64,000 nucleotides of DNA. Origin: Dryobates pubescens (lineage: Eukaryota > Chordata > Aves > Piciformes > Picidae). Below are positions 33,200 through 44,194 of this stretch, piece after piece. The stretch is taken from positions 1,178,001-1,242,000 of the forward strand of contig NC_071634.1 in the NCBI RefSeq assembly GCF_014839835.1, read 5' to 3'. Position 1 is the first letter of the stretch. Every line of letters begins with the position of its first letter. The translations under genes and the position numbers were made by a program. A model generated the notes under the pieces. It was given only the letters and a program-made list of their open reading frames with translations. It was not told where the DNA came from and searched no databases.

Positions 33200-34040
33200 T
33201 AAAGAGGAAGAGAGAGCTTGACTACAGGCCTGATGGTGTCACCCCTGTGCCCAGCAAGACCATGGAGAAGATCTTGCTGGAGACTGTGGCAAGATGAGCA
33301 GAGAACAGAGAGGTGCTGAGTGACAAGCAGCATGGCTTCAAGAAGGTCTCAGTGTGGCTGACAAATTTGGTGGCCTTCTGCAAGAGGGTTGGAGTGTTGG
33401 TGGGTAAGGGCAGAGCACCTGATGTCACCTACCTGGACGTGTGCAAAGCGTTTGTCAGTGTCCTGCACAACAGCCAAGTCTCTCAACTGAAGAGCTGTGG
33501 ACTTGCTGGGGGGACAGGTTGGTGGATAAGGAATAGTCTGGATGCCCACACTCAGAGAGTTGTGGCCCAAGGTTTGATGTACAAGTGGAGACCAGTAACG
33601 AGTGGTGTCCCTCAGAGGTGCACCCTGGGAGCAGGTCTGTGTTGGTGACATGGGATCAAGGCACCCTCAGCAAGTCTGTGGATGACAGCAAGCTGTGTGG
33701 TGTGGCTGACAGGCTGGAGGGACGAGCTGCTGCATGAGCAGCAGGTCAAGGGAGGTGATGCTCCATGGTTACTCAACTGTAAGGAGAGCTCAGCTGCAGT
33801 GTCGGGTTGAGCTGTGGAGCCCCCAGGCCAGGAAGGACATGGAGGTGTTGGAATGGAGGCCAGGAAGATGAGGCCAAGCTGAGAGAGTTGGGCTTGTCCA
33901 GCCTGGCTGGTGGGAGGCAGATTCAGCCAAGTGTCCCTGGAGCAGGCTGAATTCATTGGAAGGGTGTGCAGGAGAGTGCTTGAAGGCTGTGAGCAAGTGG
34001 TGAACTTGTGGCACATTCTGGAAGAGTCCAGGTGGTAGAG
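33200..34040 (+). mobile_element. Old CR1 RT fragment 2 in module X2
   Basis: Counterpart of 23585-24420 with the same decayed QHGFKKVSVWLTNLVAF and YLDVCKAF words. It ends about 300 bp before the K4 stop codon. Confidence 0.8.
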
Positions 34041-34352
34041 TGAGTGTCTAGAGGTAATGCTGGTCACTCCTTCATGTGAGAGGTCTTCTGGCACTTTTCC
34101 CACCCACCCCCAAGCCAAGCCATTGTCCCCTGTGAGGCTGGCAGAGGCCTGGGAGAAGAGAGTCAGAGGAGGCACCTGGGTCTGGTGTGCAGGAGAAGTT
34201 TATTGAGGGCAAAGCAGAGGGCAGAGCAGGAGCAGCAAGGGCCAGGAAGGGAGGCAGTGTGAGGGGCAAGCAGGCTGAGCATGAGGCCAGGGGCTTGTGC
34301 TGCAGGAGCTGTTGCAGGCTGTGTGTGGTGTCAGGGGGGGTGTGCAGGGCCC

Positions 34353-34670
34353 TCAGCAGGGGTAGCAGCCTCTTGCGGCGCCGCAGCCATAGCCCAGGCC
34401 AGCCAAGCCGTAGCCGTAGCCGTTGCCGAAGGCGCCGGAGGAGATGGGCTGTCCCTGGGCGTTGAGCTCGGTGCCCAGGGCAGCCCCTGAGGAGGATCCG
34501 ACGGCGGTGCTCTGGGGGAAGGAGGTGAGGATGGGTCCTGGCAGGGTGACCAGCACAGGGGAAGGCTGGATGAAGACGCGGGAGTCCTGGCACTGCCTGA
34601 CGCAGGGCTCGTTGCAGCTGTTGGCCAGCGGGGTGGGTCCGCAGGGGCGGCAGCGGTCGTAGCAGGCCAT
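34353..34670 (-). CDS. K4: feather beta-keratin
   Basis: 105 codons, CVRQ type, tail with GAARG and nine Cys. Leader intron 34691-34782; AATAAA 34199-34204. It sits in the same flanks as K2 (upstream Y, downstream X), yet its residues 24-25 are those of K1, K3, K5 and K6, not of K2 or K8. This separates the history of its coding part from that of its surroundings. Intact. Confidence 0.94.
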   Translation of the reverse strand: MACYDRCRPCGPTPLANSCNEPCVRQCQDSRVFIQPSPVLVTLPGPILTSFPQSTAVGSSSGAALGTELNAQGQPISSGAFGNGYGYGLAGLGYGCGAARGCYPC

Positions 34671-34853
34671 GGGTGTGGGGTGGAGGGGCCCTGGAAGAGA
34701 GAGAGGGTGTGGAGGGAGCACGGGGCTGTGAGAGAGATGGCCTTTGGGGCAGGAGAAGGAGGGTGAGGGGCTGGAGGCTGACCTGGTGGTGGGAGCAGAG
34801 CGCAGGAGAAGGCGTCAGGAGGCGTCTGTGAGGGAGAGAGGCGCTGGGCCGGC

Positions 34854-34859
34854 TTTATG
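34854..34859 (-). promoter_or_regulatory. TATA-like box of K4
   Basis: CATAAA on the minus strand, 184 bp upstream of the ATG. Confidence 0.75.
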
Positions 34860-36603
34860 CTGGCAGGGCTGGCAGCAGAGGTGAGCCCAGCCCAGCAGAG
34901 GTGGGGTGTCAGCAGTGAGGTCACGGCGTGGCACTGGGCTGCTGTGGTTTGTGGCTGCCCTGTGCCCAGGGGGTCTCATTTGCTGTCAGCCCAGGAAGCT
35001 CTACTGGCTTTGCGGCAGTGTAGATGACCACCAGCGCTGTTTGAACTGCCTGATGGCCTTGGGGGCCACTCTCCTTTAGCTCCTGAAGGTCCTGGTGCCT
35101 GCAGCATTTCCTGAAGAATGGCACAGAGCTCCTGCACTTAGTAAGTGGAAAAATATCCAGGTGCAGGATGTGGGAGAGTTGAGCCTGGTGAGCCTGACCT
35201 TGCTGGAAGGACAGGGGGTGGAAGGATGTGTCGAGGCGAGCACTGCCAAGCTGAAAGGGACAGGAAGGTGACAGGGAGGGATTGGTGTGGCCTTAGGAAG
35301 AGTAAGTGGTGTTTGAACCCCCTGCATGTCTTTGGTGTTGAAGTGAGGAGCTTTGTGGAAGAGGATGAAGCCATGGGTGGTGATCACCTTGAAGCGTTGG
35401 TAAAGCCTTTGGTGCTGTGTCCACTGCATGCCCCTAGATGAGCTGATCCGGCAGGGGCTGTGTGAGTGGGCAGGTTGAATCTCCATCTTTGCTCAGCTCT
35501 CATGAGAGCTGAGCTGCAGTGCAGTGTTCAGCTGTGTGGCCACAGCCATGGAAGGACATGAGCATGCTGGAGTGGATGCAGAGAATGATCTCAAAGGTCT
35601 TTTCCAAGGTGGTTAATTGTATTCTATTCTACTGCCTTGAAATGCTGAGGAGTGTGGAATGGTGATCAGGAGGTGGCTGAGAGAGTTGGTCTTGTTCAGC
35701 CGGGCTGGAGGGAAGGGATTCAGGCAAGTGTCCCTGGAGCAGCCTGAGTTCCTTGGAAGTATGAGCAGGAGAGTGGTGTTGTGTTGAAGGCTTGGAGCAC
35801 GTGGTGGGCTTGTGGCACATTCTGGAGGAGTCCATCAGCCAGACTGTGTGTCTTGCGCTAGTGGCAGCTACCTCTTCCTGAGAGAGGTCCTGTGGCCCTG
35901 TCCCAGCCACCCTCCAGGCCTCCTGAGCTGTGGCCTTGTCCCATGTGAGGTTGGCACAGAAGGTGATGGAGCAGATGATCTTGAGTGCCATCCCACAGCA
36001 TATGGTGGAGAACTGGGCCATGAGGCCCAGTCAGCAAGGGGTTTGAAAGGCAGGTGCTGCCTGCCTGAGCAGATCTCCTTCCATACCAAGTGCTCCACGT
36101 GGTGGATGAGGGAGAAGCGTTGGATGGTTTTCAGCAGGGCTTTAGGAAGCTCTTTGCCATTGTGCCGCACAGCCTGCTCCTGGAGAAAGTGGCTGCTGAC
36201 AGCTGGGAGCTGCAGACTCTGCCCTGGGGACCAAATTGGCAATGCTATGACAATGGGATGAGGGTCACCAAAACTCTGCTCTGTCTCTGGTGCCTCGGGC
36301 CATGCTTTGGTGTTGGATTGGTAGTGTTGCTTAAAGCTTGGGCTCGGTTATTTTGATGGAGTTTTCCATCTCAAGTGAGTCTGTGATGCAAGAGTGCTGC
36401 CAGCTCCCATCTCCTTGTCAAACATGGTGTTGAAGTGTGTTGCGATGTTGTGGGAGCAGCCAGGGCTTGCTGTGGCATGGAGATACGGGCATGCCCTTAA
36501 AGGCAAGCCCAGGGAGAGCTTTCTCTACCACTCACCTGGCCAACAGGATGGTTGCTTGCTGCTGAGGAGCATTCAGAAGAAGCATCCTCGTGCTGCCAAG
36601 GCC

Positions 36604-37184
36604 ACCACTCAAACAAGTCCCTTAGCACCACCCCTGCACAGCTTCTCCATCCCTCCAGCCCTGGACAGCCTGGTGCAGGGCTCAACAAGCCTTTCCATTA
36701 AGAAAGTCTTCCTCATATCCAACTGAAAGCTCCCCTGGTGCAAATTGAGGCCATTTGCTCTTGCCCTCTGCCTTGTTCCTTGGGAGAAGAGACCAACCTC
36801 TACCAGTCTCCAATGGCCTTTCTGAGATTTGCACACACTCCAAAGCTCTTCCCTCAGCCTCCCATTTTCCAGGCTGAAGAAGCCCAGGTCCCCCAGCTGC
36901 TCCTCACCAGCCCTGTGCTCCAAACCCCTCACCAGCTTCATTGCCCTTCTCTGAACCTGCTGCAGCACCTCAATGTCCTTCTGGGAGTGAGAGGCCTGAA
37001 AAGTGAGCACAGGATGGGAGCTGTGGCCTCCACAGTGCCCCACAGTGCAGGGGGCATGGTCACCTTCTGCTCCTGCTGCTCACACTCTTGCTGATCCAAG
37101 CCAGGAGGCTGGAGGCTGCCTTGGCAACCTGAGCACAAGCTGGCTGATCTCCAGCTGGATATTGACCAACATCTCTAGGTCCTT
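36604..37184 (-). mobile_element. Old CR1 3' region in module Y2 (antisense)
   Basis: Near-identical copy of 26985-27565 (SQKDIEVLQQVQRRAMKLVR and following words on the minus strand). Confidence 0.82.
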
Positions 37185-37486
37185 TTCCTTGGTGATAAGC
37201 AAGTGGGGGGCGAGCAAAGATCTTCAGTGGCCAGAGGTCAAGGTTTAAGTGCCCAGGCTCAGAAGGCAGAGAGGTAAAAGGGTAGCAGAGGGGAATGTGC
37301 CCAAAGTGCCACCTTCTTGGCCACGCCGCCCCACAGGAGCCTCAGCAGCCCAGCCAAGCAGGGCCAAGGGCCTGCTCCTGCTTCTGGTCCTCAGGACCTC
37401 AGGGAGCCCACCCTGAGCAGGCAGCTGACCTCACAGAGGGAGCTTTCTGTGTGACCTCAGGTCAGAGAGATGGTTGCTTGGAGACC

Positions 37487-38058
37487 TGTGGTAGGTTGAG
37501 AGAAGGCCCAGCTCTCCCTCCCCCACAGAGAAAGAAAGCACAGCTAGCTCAGTCGGAGAAGCAAAGGAATGCTGTATTTACAAGCATCTGGGTGCTGGCC
37601 CAGATGCCACTGCACAGGCCACACCTGGGAGGTCCCAAGGGGTAGCCCCAGCCCAGGGGGTGGTCACAGGGAACCAGGTATTCCATTCCCATAATGCCCT
37701 GCTCCCCTTTAAAATGTCCATGCGGGGTCTTCACTTCCTCTTTCATTCCCTGCTGCTGCCTAGGTAAAATGGCATGAGCTGCCTCCCTCGGGCCTGCACA
37801 GGCCCAAGGCTGGGTTTGGGGGAGTGGGGAGGAAGGAGCCCTGGGGGTTTTGGGTGTACACCCAGGAGGGGATGGGACGTTCTTGGGTATGTTCTGGGAT
37901 CTCTCTCTTTTCTCATGGTGCTTGTGGTCCTCTGTAAAAACTTTCATTGTTGTTTTTATAGTTTTCCTATTTAATCTTTCCATCACTTTTTGCAATCCGT
38001 TTGTCTGAGTGGTTATTTCTGCCTGTGGTGGGGAGGGGATCTGCCCCAACCCAATACA
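37487..38058 (+). mobile_element. ERV LTR in module Y2
   Basis: Copy of the LTR at 27868-28439, with the same ends and the same flanks. It therefore moved here by duplication of the spacer and not by a new insertion. Confidence 0.82.
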
Positions 38059-38951
38059 CAAGCGCATGCGGGATTAATGATCACCTGGCATTGAAGGGCA
38101 TTCTGGCTAGTTGCTCAGAAGCAGACAGGCTGGAAAGGGAGAACAGAGTGGAACTGAGGAACATTCCAACTGCACTAAAAGTTAAAGCTACAGTCTGCCA
38201 ATCTAGCAATGAAATTCATTTAGACCTATCTTTGTTTGTCAAAATATTCAGCCAGAGTGTCCCAGCACTGTCCCTTTCTTAAAGGCACAGCCTCAAACGG
38301 TCACAAGACCCCTCACAGGTGGTCTAGGGAGCGTGCAGCTAGGAGGATGCTAGTCCAGAGCCTGCAGTGAAGAGGAAATGGTGTCCTGAGGCTACTGCCC
38401 AGGGGGCGAGTTGTGGATGCCATAGGAAGGTAAGAGCGTGGCCTGGGGACAGCCAGCTGGGTGGAATGGGGACACTGGCCAGGCAGATGGTGCACCAAGG
38501 ACCCAGCACTACACACACTGAGGGTTCCACAGCAAGGCTGGCGGTCAGCTGGGCAGCCTGTTGAGGGACTTGGGCAGAGGCATCACAGAGGAACGTTGTG
38601 GTGTTGGAGCCTTTGTGCGAGGTGCTGCTGGGGCTGTGTCACAATCCAAACCCTCCCAAGGTGCCGCTGTGAGGTGTTGCTGGTGGCATATTTCTGAGGA
38701 GAGCTCTTGTGGACCTTTTTGAGTGACTGCAAAGGCCAGGGCAGCCCTGGCCTTGAGAAGAAATTGAGAGGAGGCATGTGAGTCTGGTGTGCAGGAGAAG
38801 TTTATTGAGGGCAAAGCAGAGGGCAGAGGCAGGAGCAGCAAGGGGAAGGGAGGAGGTGTGAGGGGCAAGCAGGGCGCGCATCAGGCCAGGGGCTCGTGCT
38901 GCAGGAGCTGTTGCAGGCTGTGTGTGGTGTCAGGGGGGGTGTGCAGCGCCC

Positions 38952-39275
38952 TCAGCAGGGGTAGCAGCCTCTCACGGCGCCGCAGCCATAGCCCAGGCCA
39001 GCCAAGCCGTAGCCGTAGCCGTAGCCGTTGCCGAAGGCGCCGGAGGAGATGGGCTGTCCCTGGGCGTTGAGCTCGGTGCCCAGGGCAGCCCCTGAGGAGG
39101 ATCCGACGGCGGTGCTCTGGGGGAAGGAGGTGAGGATGGGTCCTGGCAGGGTGACCAGCACGGGGGAAGGCTGGATGAAGACGCGGGAGTCCTGGCACTG
39201 CCTGACGCAGGGCTCGTTGCAGCTGTTGGCCAGCGGGGTGGGTCCGCAGGGGCGGCAGCGGTCGTAGCAGGCCAT
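38952..39275 (-). CDS. K5: feather beta-keratin, 107-residue variant
   Basis: The only intact copy with a length change: the tail reads [11 protein letters not shown], one extra Gly-Tyr pair, from a third GTAGCC hexamer on the plus strand (about 39007-39026). CVRQ type, tail GAVRGC then YPC, nine Cys. Leader intron 39296-39387; AATAAA 38801-38806. Upstream spacer starts as X but changes to Z beyond a solo LTR; downstream spacer is Y. The hexamer gain is in frame and the protein should fold normally. A much longer overlapping open frame on this strand is a frame shadow. Confidence 0.94.
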   Translation of the reverse strand: MACYDRCRPCGPTPLANSCNEPCVRQCQDSRVFIQPSPVLVTLPGPILTSFPQSTAVGSSSGAALGTELNAQGQPISSGAFGNGYGYGYGLAGLGYGCGAVRGCYPC

Positions 39276-39458
39276 GGGTGTGGGGTGGAGGGGCCCTGGA
39301 AGAGAGAGAGGGTGTGGAGGGAGCACAGGGCTGTGAGAGAGATGGCCTTTGGGGCAGCAGAAGGAGGGTGAGGGGCTGGAGGCTGACCTGGTGGAGGGAG
39401 CAGAGCGCAGGAGAAGGCGTCAGGAGGCGTCTGTGAGGGAGAGAGGCGCTGGGCCGGC

Positions 39459-39464
39459 TTTATG
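39459..39464 (-). promoter_or_regulatory. TATA-like box of K5
   Basis: CATAAA on the minus strand, 184 bp upstream of the ATG. Confidence 0.75.
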
Positions 39465-39597
39465 CTGGCAGGGCTGGCAGCAGAGGTGAGCCCAGCCCAG
39501 CAGAGGTGGGGTGTCAGCAGTGAGGTCACGGCGTGGCTCTGGGCTGCTGTGGTTTGTGGCTGCCCTGTGGCCGGGGGTCTCATTTCCTGCGGCCCAG

Positions 39598-40482
39598 CAA
39601 CAGCTCCTCTGGCCCTGTTGTCTGTGAGCAAAGAGGGAGCTGTGTGTGAGCTGGAGCCTGGAGGCCCTCTTGGGCACAGCAGTTCCTCTATGCTGGAGCC
39701 TTCTGTTCTGAGAGGAGTAAGCAGTGAGGTCAGCAGCTCTGCCACCTTGGACTTGCAGAGGACACACTTGGCCTTGTTTAGTAACCTGCTTGACAAAAGT
39801 ATCTTGGGAGACCGTCCTGAAGGACACAGGAGTCCAGGATGAGCAGGCCTGACCAGACAGTCTTCAAGCAGGACCTCTTGGTGGCTCAGCAGCAGGTCAT
39901 AGAGTGCCAGAATCAGAATATTGTTTGGATTGGAGAGGACCTCTAATAGGATCAAGTGCAAGCATTGCCCTAGCCCCACCATGGGCATTAAAGCACGTGC
40001 CAAAGTGCCATGTGCACAGGTGTCTTGAAGACTTCCTGGAGAAAGAGAAGGCCCTGGGGTAGGGCAGGCTGGCTGCACAGAGAGCTGGGGCTGGAGCTCC
40101 ACAAGAGAAGAGTTCCTGACCTGTGGATGCCAAAGCAGGGAACCCAGGAGGACTCCAAGGGCTTTGTGAGCTTCTGAAGGGAGCAAATGAGAGAGGGCAA
40201 AGCCAAGTAGGATTGCTGCTGCTTCTGCACAGCAGAAGTGCCTTTGTCTTCTCCAAGGGGAAATGGTCAGGAAGGAGCTTCAGTGAGACACACCCAGGTC
40301 TGTGGGGCTGGAGGGAGGCAGGCAAGGCTACTGAGGGAGCTGGTGGAGGAGCTCAGCAAGACACTTTCCATTGTTTCCCAGCAGTCCTGCTTGGCCCAGC
40401 TGAATGGACATTTGTCAAGGTGTTGCCCATGGCACCAAAGAGCCAGAAGAAGCATGTTGGACGCTGCAGGGCTGTTGGTGTG
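39598..40482. repeat. Partial module X upstream of K5
   Basis: Matches the first 880 bp of module X (20371-21250), including the old CR1 RT piece, up to the point where a solo LTR is inserted. A further 100 bp of X-like sequence resumes after it (41016-41120) before the spacer turns to Z. Confidence 0.9.
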
Positions 40483-41015
40483 TGCTATGAATATACTGGT
40501 GATTCTGTGATCTGTGTTAGACAATTCCGAGTGCTCTGGGACTGGGGGTGAGGAGCTTGCAGGAGCCTGTTTTGAGGGCCATGGGGGAGCTGCATATTTT
40601 ACAGACTTAAACAGAGACAGTGTGTTTGGCTAATTGGAGACCCCAAGGCTGAGGAGAAGCGCTGAGAATTTGTTTTCTTTAGATAAGAAGCCTGGACGAC
40701 TGAGCACGCGGGCAAGTGGATGCTTTGACCCCTACCACACAGAATGTAGGGAGAAGGGATTTGATCACCTATTCTGAAGACTCATTATCATATGCCTGCC
40801 TTCTATTTAGCATAAGCTTGTTTCTGTAGATGATGTAACCATAGAAGATGAAGAAAGCTATTGTAAAGGTGCTGTGGGGTGAAGTTTTGTACCCTCGCAT
40901 GCCCAACCGGTTGCTTTGCTTTTCTTGCCTTTTATTACCTTTTATTACCTTTTTAAGATCTTTTAGTGCCAATAAAACTGTTACCAAAACCTTTTACCAG
41001 GAGTCATCTATAACA
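40483..41015 (+). mobile_element. Solo LTR in the K5-K6 spacer
   Basis: A 533-bp insertion absent from every other copy of this spacer. It starts TGCTATGAATAT and ends ATCTATAACA, and is bounded by the 5-bp direct repeat GTGTG (40478-40482 and 41016-41020). Near its end the plus strand has AATAAA (about 40972), the position expected for an LTR polyadenylation signal. It is unlike the LTRs at 2652, 27868 and 43778, so it belongs to another ERV family. It looks whole as a solo LTR and must be younger than the duplication that produced this spacer. Confidence 0.88.
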
Positions 41016-41020
41016 GTGTG

Positions 41021-41940
41021 AGTTTGGTGCCAGGGAAGGTGATGGAGCAGGTGATCTTGAGTGCCATCCCACAAGTCATGGTGGAGAACTGGGCCATGAG
41101 GCCCAGTCAGCAAGGGGTTTGAAAGGCAGGTGCTGCCTGCCTGAGCAGATCTCCTTCCATACCAAGGGCCCCACGTGGTGGATGAGGGAGCAGCTTTGGG
41201 TGGTTTTCAGCAGGGCTTTAGGAAGCTCTTTGCCAGTGTGCCCCACAGGCTGCTCCTGCAGAAAGTGGCTGCTGACAGCTGGGAGCTGCAGACTCTGCCC
41301 TGGGCACCAAACTGGCAGCATGGCTGTGCCCCTAGAGTGGTGGTGGATGGAGGCCAATCCAGTTGGTGGCTGCTCAGCAGTGCTGTTCTGCAGGGCTCTG
41401 CTGGGGCCTGTTCTCTTTAGGATCTTCTATCCCTGATGTGGGCAAGGGATGGAGGGCACACTCAATAAGCTTGCAGATGACACCAAGATCCACAGGAAGC
41501 CTGATGTGCTTGAGGGTAGGAATATTGTAGAGAGGGCTCTGGCCAGGGGGGATCGATGGCTAAGGACAATGGGATGAGGGTCACCAAAACTCTGTTCTAT
41601 CTGTGGTGCTTAGGGCAATGGTTTGCAGTTGGATTGGTAGTGTTGGTTAAAGGTTGGACTGAGTTGTACTGAGGGACCTTTCCAACTCGTGACTCTGTGC
41701 TTGAGGAGTGTGTTGCCAGGGAGAGATGGCGAGAGAGGTGTGGGCAGAAGTGCCTTGGTGTGTCCACGCCTGAATTTGGCAATGAGAATGGTTTGAGTTA
41801 CATTCTGGAAGTCTCCTTGTGCTACTCTCTGGTGCTCTGGCTGGGTCTTTTGTTTTGAAGAGAGGACTTCTGGCCCCTTTCCAACCCACCACCACGGCCA
41901 CTTGAGCTCAGACCTTTTCCCCTGTGAGGCTGGCAGAGGC
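41021..41940. repeat. Spacer module Z, copy 1 (with old CR1 RT words)
   Basis: Spacer downstream of K6. It begins with the shared MEQxILSAIP CR1 piece (41036 onward) and then has a further decayed CR1 stretch (RVVVDGGQSSWW, GACSLxxIFYP, then SLQMTPRSTGS as a frame of the FADDTKI block, 41330-41560). After that comes unrecognised sequence to the keratin 3' flank. The part from about 41327 to 41940 recurs at 56048-56665, downstream of K10. Confidence 0.85.
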
Positions 41941-42145
41941 CTGGGAGAAGAAAGGCAGAGGAGGCATGTGGGTCTGGTGTGCAGGAGAAGTTTATTGAGG
42001 GCAAAGCAGAGGGCAGAGGCAGGAGCAGCAAGGGCCAGGAAGGGAGGCGGTGTGAGGGGCAAGCAGGGCGAACATCAGGCCAGGGGCTTGTGCTGCAGGA
42101 GCTGTTGCAGGCTGTGTGTGGTGTCAGGGGGGGTGTGCAGCGCCC

Positions 42146-42463
42146 TCAGCAGGGGTAGCAGCCTCTCACGGCGCCGCAGCCATAGCCCAGGCCAGCCAAG
42201 CCGTAGCCGTAGCCGTTGCCGAAGGCGCCGGAGGAGATGGGCTGTCCCTGGGCGTTGAGCTCGGTGCCCAGGGCAGCCCCTGAGGAGGATCCGACGGCGG
42301 TGCTCTGGGGGAAGGAGGTGAGGATGGGTCCTGGCAGGGTGACCAGCACGGGGGAAGGCTGGATGAAGACGCGGGAGTCCTGGCACTGCCTGACGCAGGG
42401 CTCGTTGCAGCTGTTGGCCAGCGGGGTGGGTCCGCAGGGGCGGCAGCGGTCGTAGCAGGCCAT
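42146..42463 (-). CDS. K6: feather beta-keratin
   Basis: 105 codons, CVRQ type, tail [20 protein letters not shown] then YPC, nine Cys. Leader intron 42484-42575; AATAAA 41991-41996. Upstream the X block is a subtype with CCTGGTGGCCCTGCAACGG near 42775, shared with K11 and partly with K12. Downstream spacer is Z, shared with K10 only. Intact. Confidence 0.94.
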   Translation of the reverse strand: MACYDRCRPCGPTPLANSCNEPCVRQCQDSRVFIQPSPVLVTLPGPILTSFPQSTAVGSSSGAALGTELNAQGQPISSGAFGNGYGYGLAGLGYGCGAVRGCYPC

Positions 42464-42646
42464 GGGTGTGGGGTGGAGGGGCCCTGGAAGAGAGAGAGGG
42501 TGTGGAGGGAGCACGGGGCTATGAGAGAGATGGCCTTTGGGGCAGCAGAAGGAGGGTGAGGGGCTGGAGGCTGACCTGGTGGTGGGAGCAGAGCGCAGGA
42601 GAAGGCGTCAGGAGGCGTCTGTGAGGGAGAGAGGCGCTGGGCAGGC

Positions 42647-42652
42647 TTTATG
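42647..42652 (-). promoter_or_regulatory. TATA-like box of K6
   Basis: CATAAA on the minus strand, 184 bp upstream of the ATG; the following word is GCCTGCCC instead of the GCCGGCCC of the other copies. Confidence 0.72.
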
Positions 42653-42785
42653 CTGGCAGGGCTGGCAGCAGAGGTGAGCCCAGCCCAGCAGAGGTGGGGT
42701 GTCAGCAGTGAGGTCACGGCGTGACCCTGGGCTGCTGTGGTTTGTGGCTGCCTTGTGGCCGGGGGTCTCATTTCCTGGTGGCCCT

Positions 42786-43777
42786 GCAACGGCTCCCCTG
42801 GCCCTGTTGGTTGTGAGCAAAGAGGGAGCTGGGTGTGAGCTGGAGCCTGGAGGCCCTCTTGGGCACAGCAGTTCCTCTATGCTGGAGCCTTCTGTTCTGA
42901 GAGGAGGAAGCAGTGAGGTCAGCAGCTCTGCCACCCTGGACTTGCAGAGGACACACTTGGCCTTGTTTAGTAACCTGCTTGACAAAGTATCTTGGGAGGC
43001 CGTCCTGAAGGGCACAGGAGTCCAGGATGAGCAGGCCTGACCAGACAGTCTTCAAGCAGGACCTCTTGGTGGCTCAGCAGCAGGTCATAGAGTGCCAGAA
43101 TCAGAGAACTGTTTGGATTGGAGAGGACCTCAAAGAGGATCAAGTGCAAGCATTGCCCTAGCTCCACCATGGGCATTAAAGCACGTGCCAAAGTGCCATG
43201 TGCACAGGTGTCTTGAAGACTTCCTGGAGAAAGAGAAGTCATTGGGGTAGGGTAGGCTGGCTGCACAGAGAGCTTGGGCTGGAGCTCCTCAAGAGAAGAG
43301 TTCCTGACCTGTTGATGCCAAAGCAGGGAACCCAGGAGGACTCCAAGGGCTTTGTGAGCTTCTGAAGGGAGCAAATGAGAGAGGGCAAAGCCAAGTAGGA
43401 TTGCTGCTGCTTCTGCACAGCAGAAGTGCCTTTCTCTTCTCCAAGGGGAAATGGTCAGGAAGGTGCTCCAGTGAGACACACCCAGGTCTGTGCTGCTGGA
43501 GGGAGGCAGGCAAGGCTACTGAGGGAGCTGGTGGAGGAGCTCAGCAAGACACTTTCCATTGTTTCCCAGCAGTCCTGCTTGGCCCAGCTGAATGGACATT
43601 TGTCAAGGTGTTGCCCATGGCACCAAAGAGCCAGAAGAATGATGGATTCCTCAGGGCTGTTGGTGTGAGTTTGGTGCCAGGGAACGTGATGGAGCAGATG
43701 ATCTTGAGTGCCATCCCACAGCAGATGGTGGAGAAGAAGGCCATGAGGCCCAGTCAGCAAGGGGTTTGAAAGGCAGG
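42786..43777. repeat. Partial module X upstream of K6
   Basis: Matches module X from its start to about 21367 of copy 1, then is interrupted by an ERV that begins at 43778. Small differences (for example ATGATGGATTCCTCAGG near 43640) make it the most diverged X block. Confidence 0.9.
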
Positions 43778-44194
43778 TGTTGAGGAATGGTTCGAATTAC
43801 AGGGACATGGTTCTGTGGAACAGCTGCTTGAACAAAGTGTGTAGGCCGGACTGCATCTTCTTGTTTACTGCTCACAGTTAGCTGGTGTGCTGATGCAGCA
43901 ATGTCACCATAGCCTTGTGGCTTTGCTTTCAGCTGTGTTAGAAGATAACAGCATGTGAAACAAAATGTCTGTGAAACAAAGAACTGTGAGAAAGGAGCTT
44001 GTGAAGTTGCTCGTGGACGGAACCGCGAGGAGGCTGGGTATTATAATGTAACCCTGGACTACTAGCCAATGGAATAATGACATCTGTGCATAGTTAGCTG
44101 AGATGCTTTATAAGCCGTGCTTTCGAACACTAAAGTTGGAGCTTGCTTATCAATCATATTGATTTGCCACGAGTCTTCCCTTGTCATTCACCCA
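43778..44194 (+). repeat. 5' LTR of the class II ERV
   Basis: About 417 bp from TGTTGAGG to about CATTCACCCA; the exact right edge is uncertain by some ten bases. A TATA-like TTTATAAG lies at about 44109. Only one LTR of this family is seen in the window, so its age cannot be estimated from LTR divergence. Confidence 0.7.

Larger units (their letters stand above)
29964..34165. repeat. Spacer module X, copy 2
   Basis: Collinear with copy 1. Sub-parts: CR1 RT piece about 30478-31075, antisense CR1 3' end 31201-31460, minisatellite 31461-31760, TATA-like word 31902-31909, second CR1 RT piece about 33200-34040. The stretch from about 30144 to 33700 aligns with copy 3 at a constant offset of 17727 with few differences. 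Confidence 0.93.
34993..38757. repeat. Spacer module Y, copy 2
   Basis: Collinear with copy 1 at an offset of about 9619. Sub-parts: old CR1 RT about 35949-36359, antisense old CR1 36604-37184, LTR 37487-38058. Differences from copy 1 are scattered single bases and a small gain near 38533 (AAGGCTGGC), which is shared with the Y tails at 46630 and 55618. Confidence 0.93.

Noticed and set aside
38972-40186. Long open frame of about 404 codons on the minus strand, overlapping K5
   Set aside because: It reads the keratin exon in another frame, runs through the leader intron and promoter and into spacer X. The Ser/Pro/Ala-rich product has no domain and similar frames occur only where GC-rich copies lack stops by chance.
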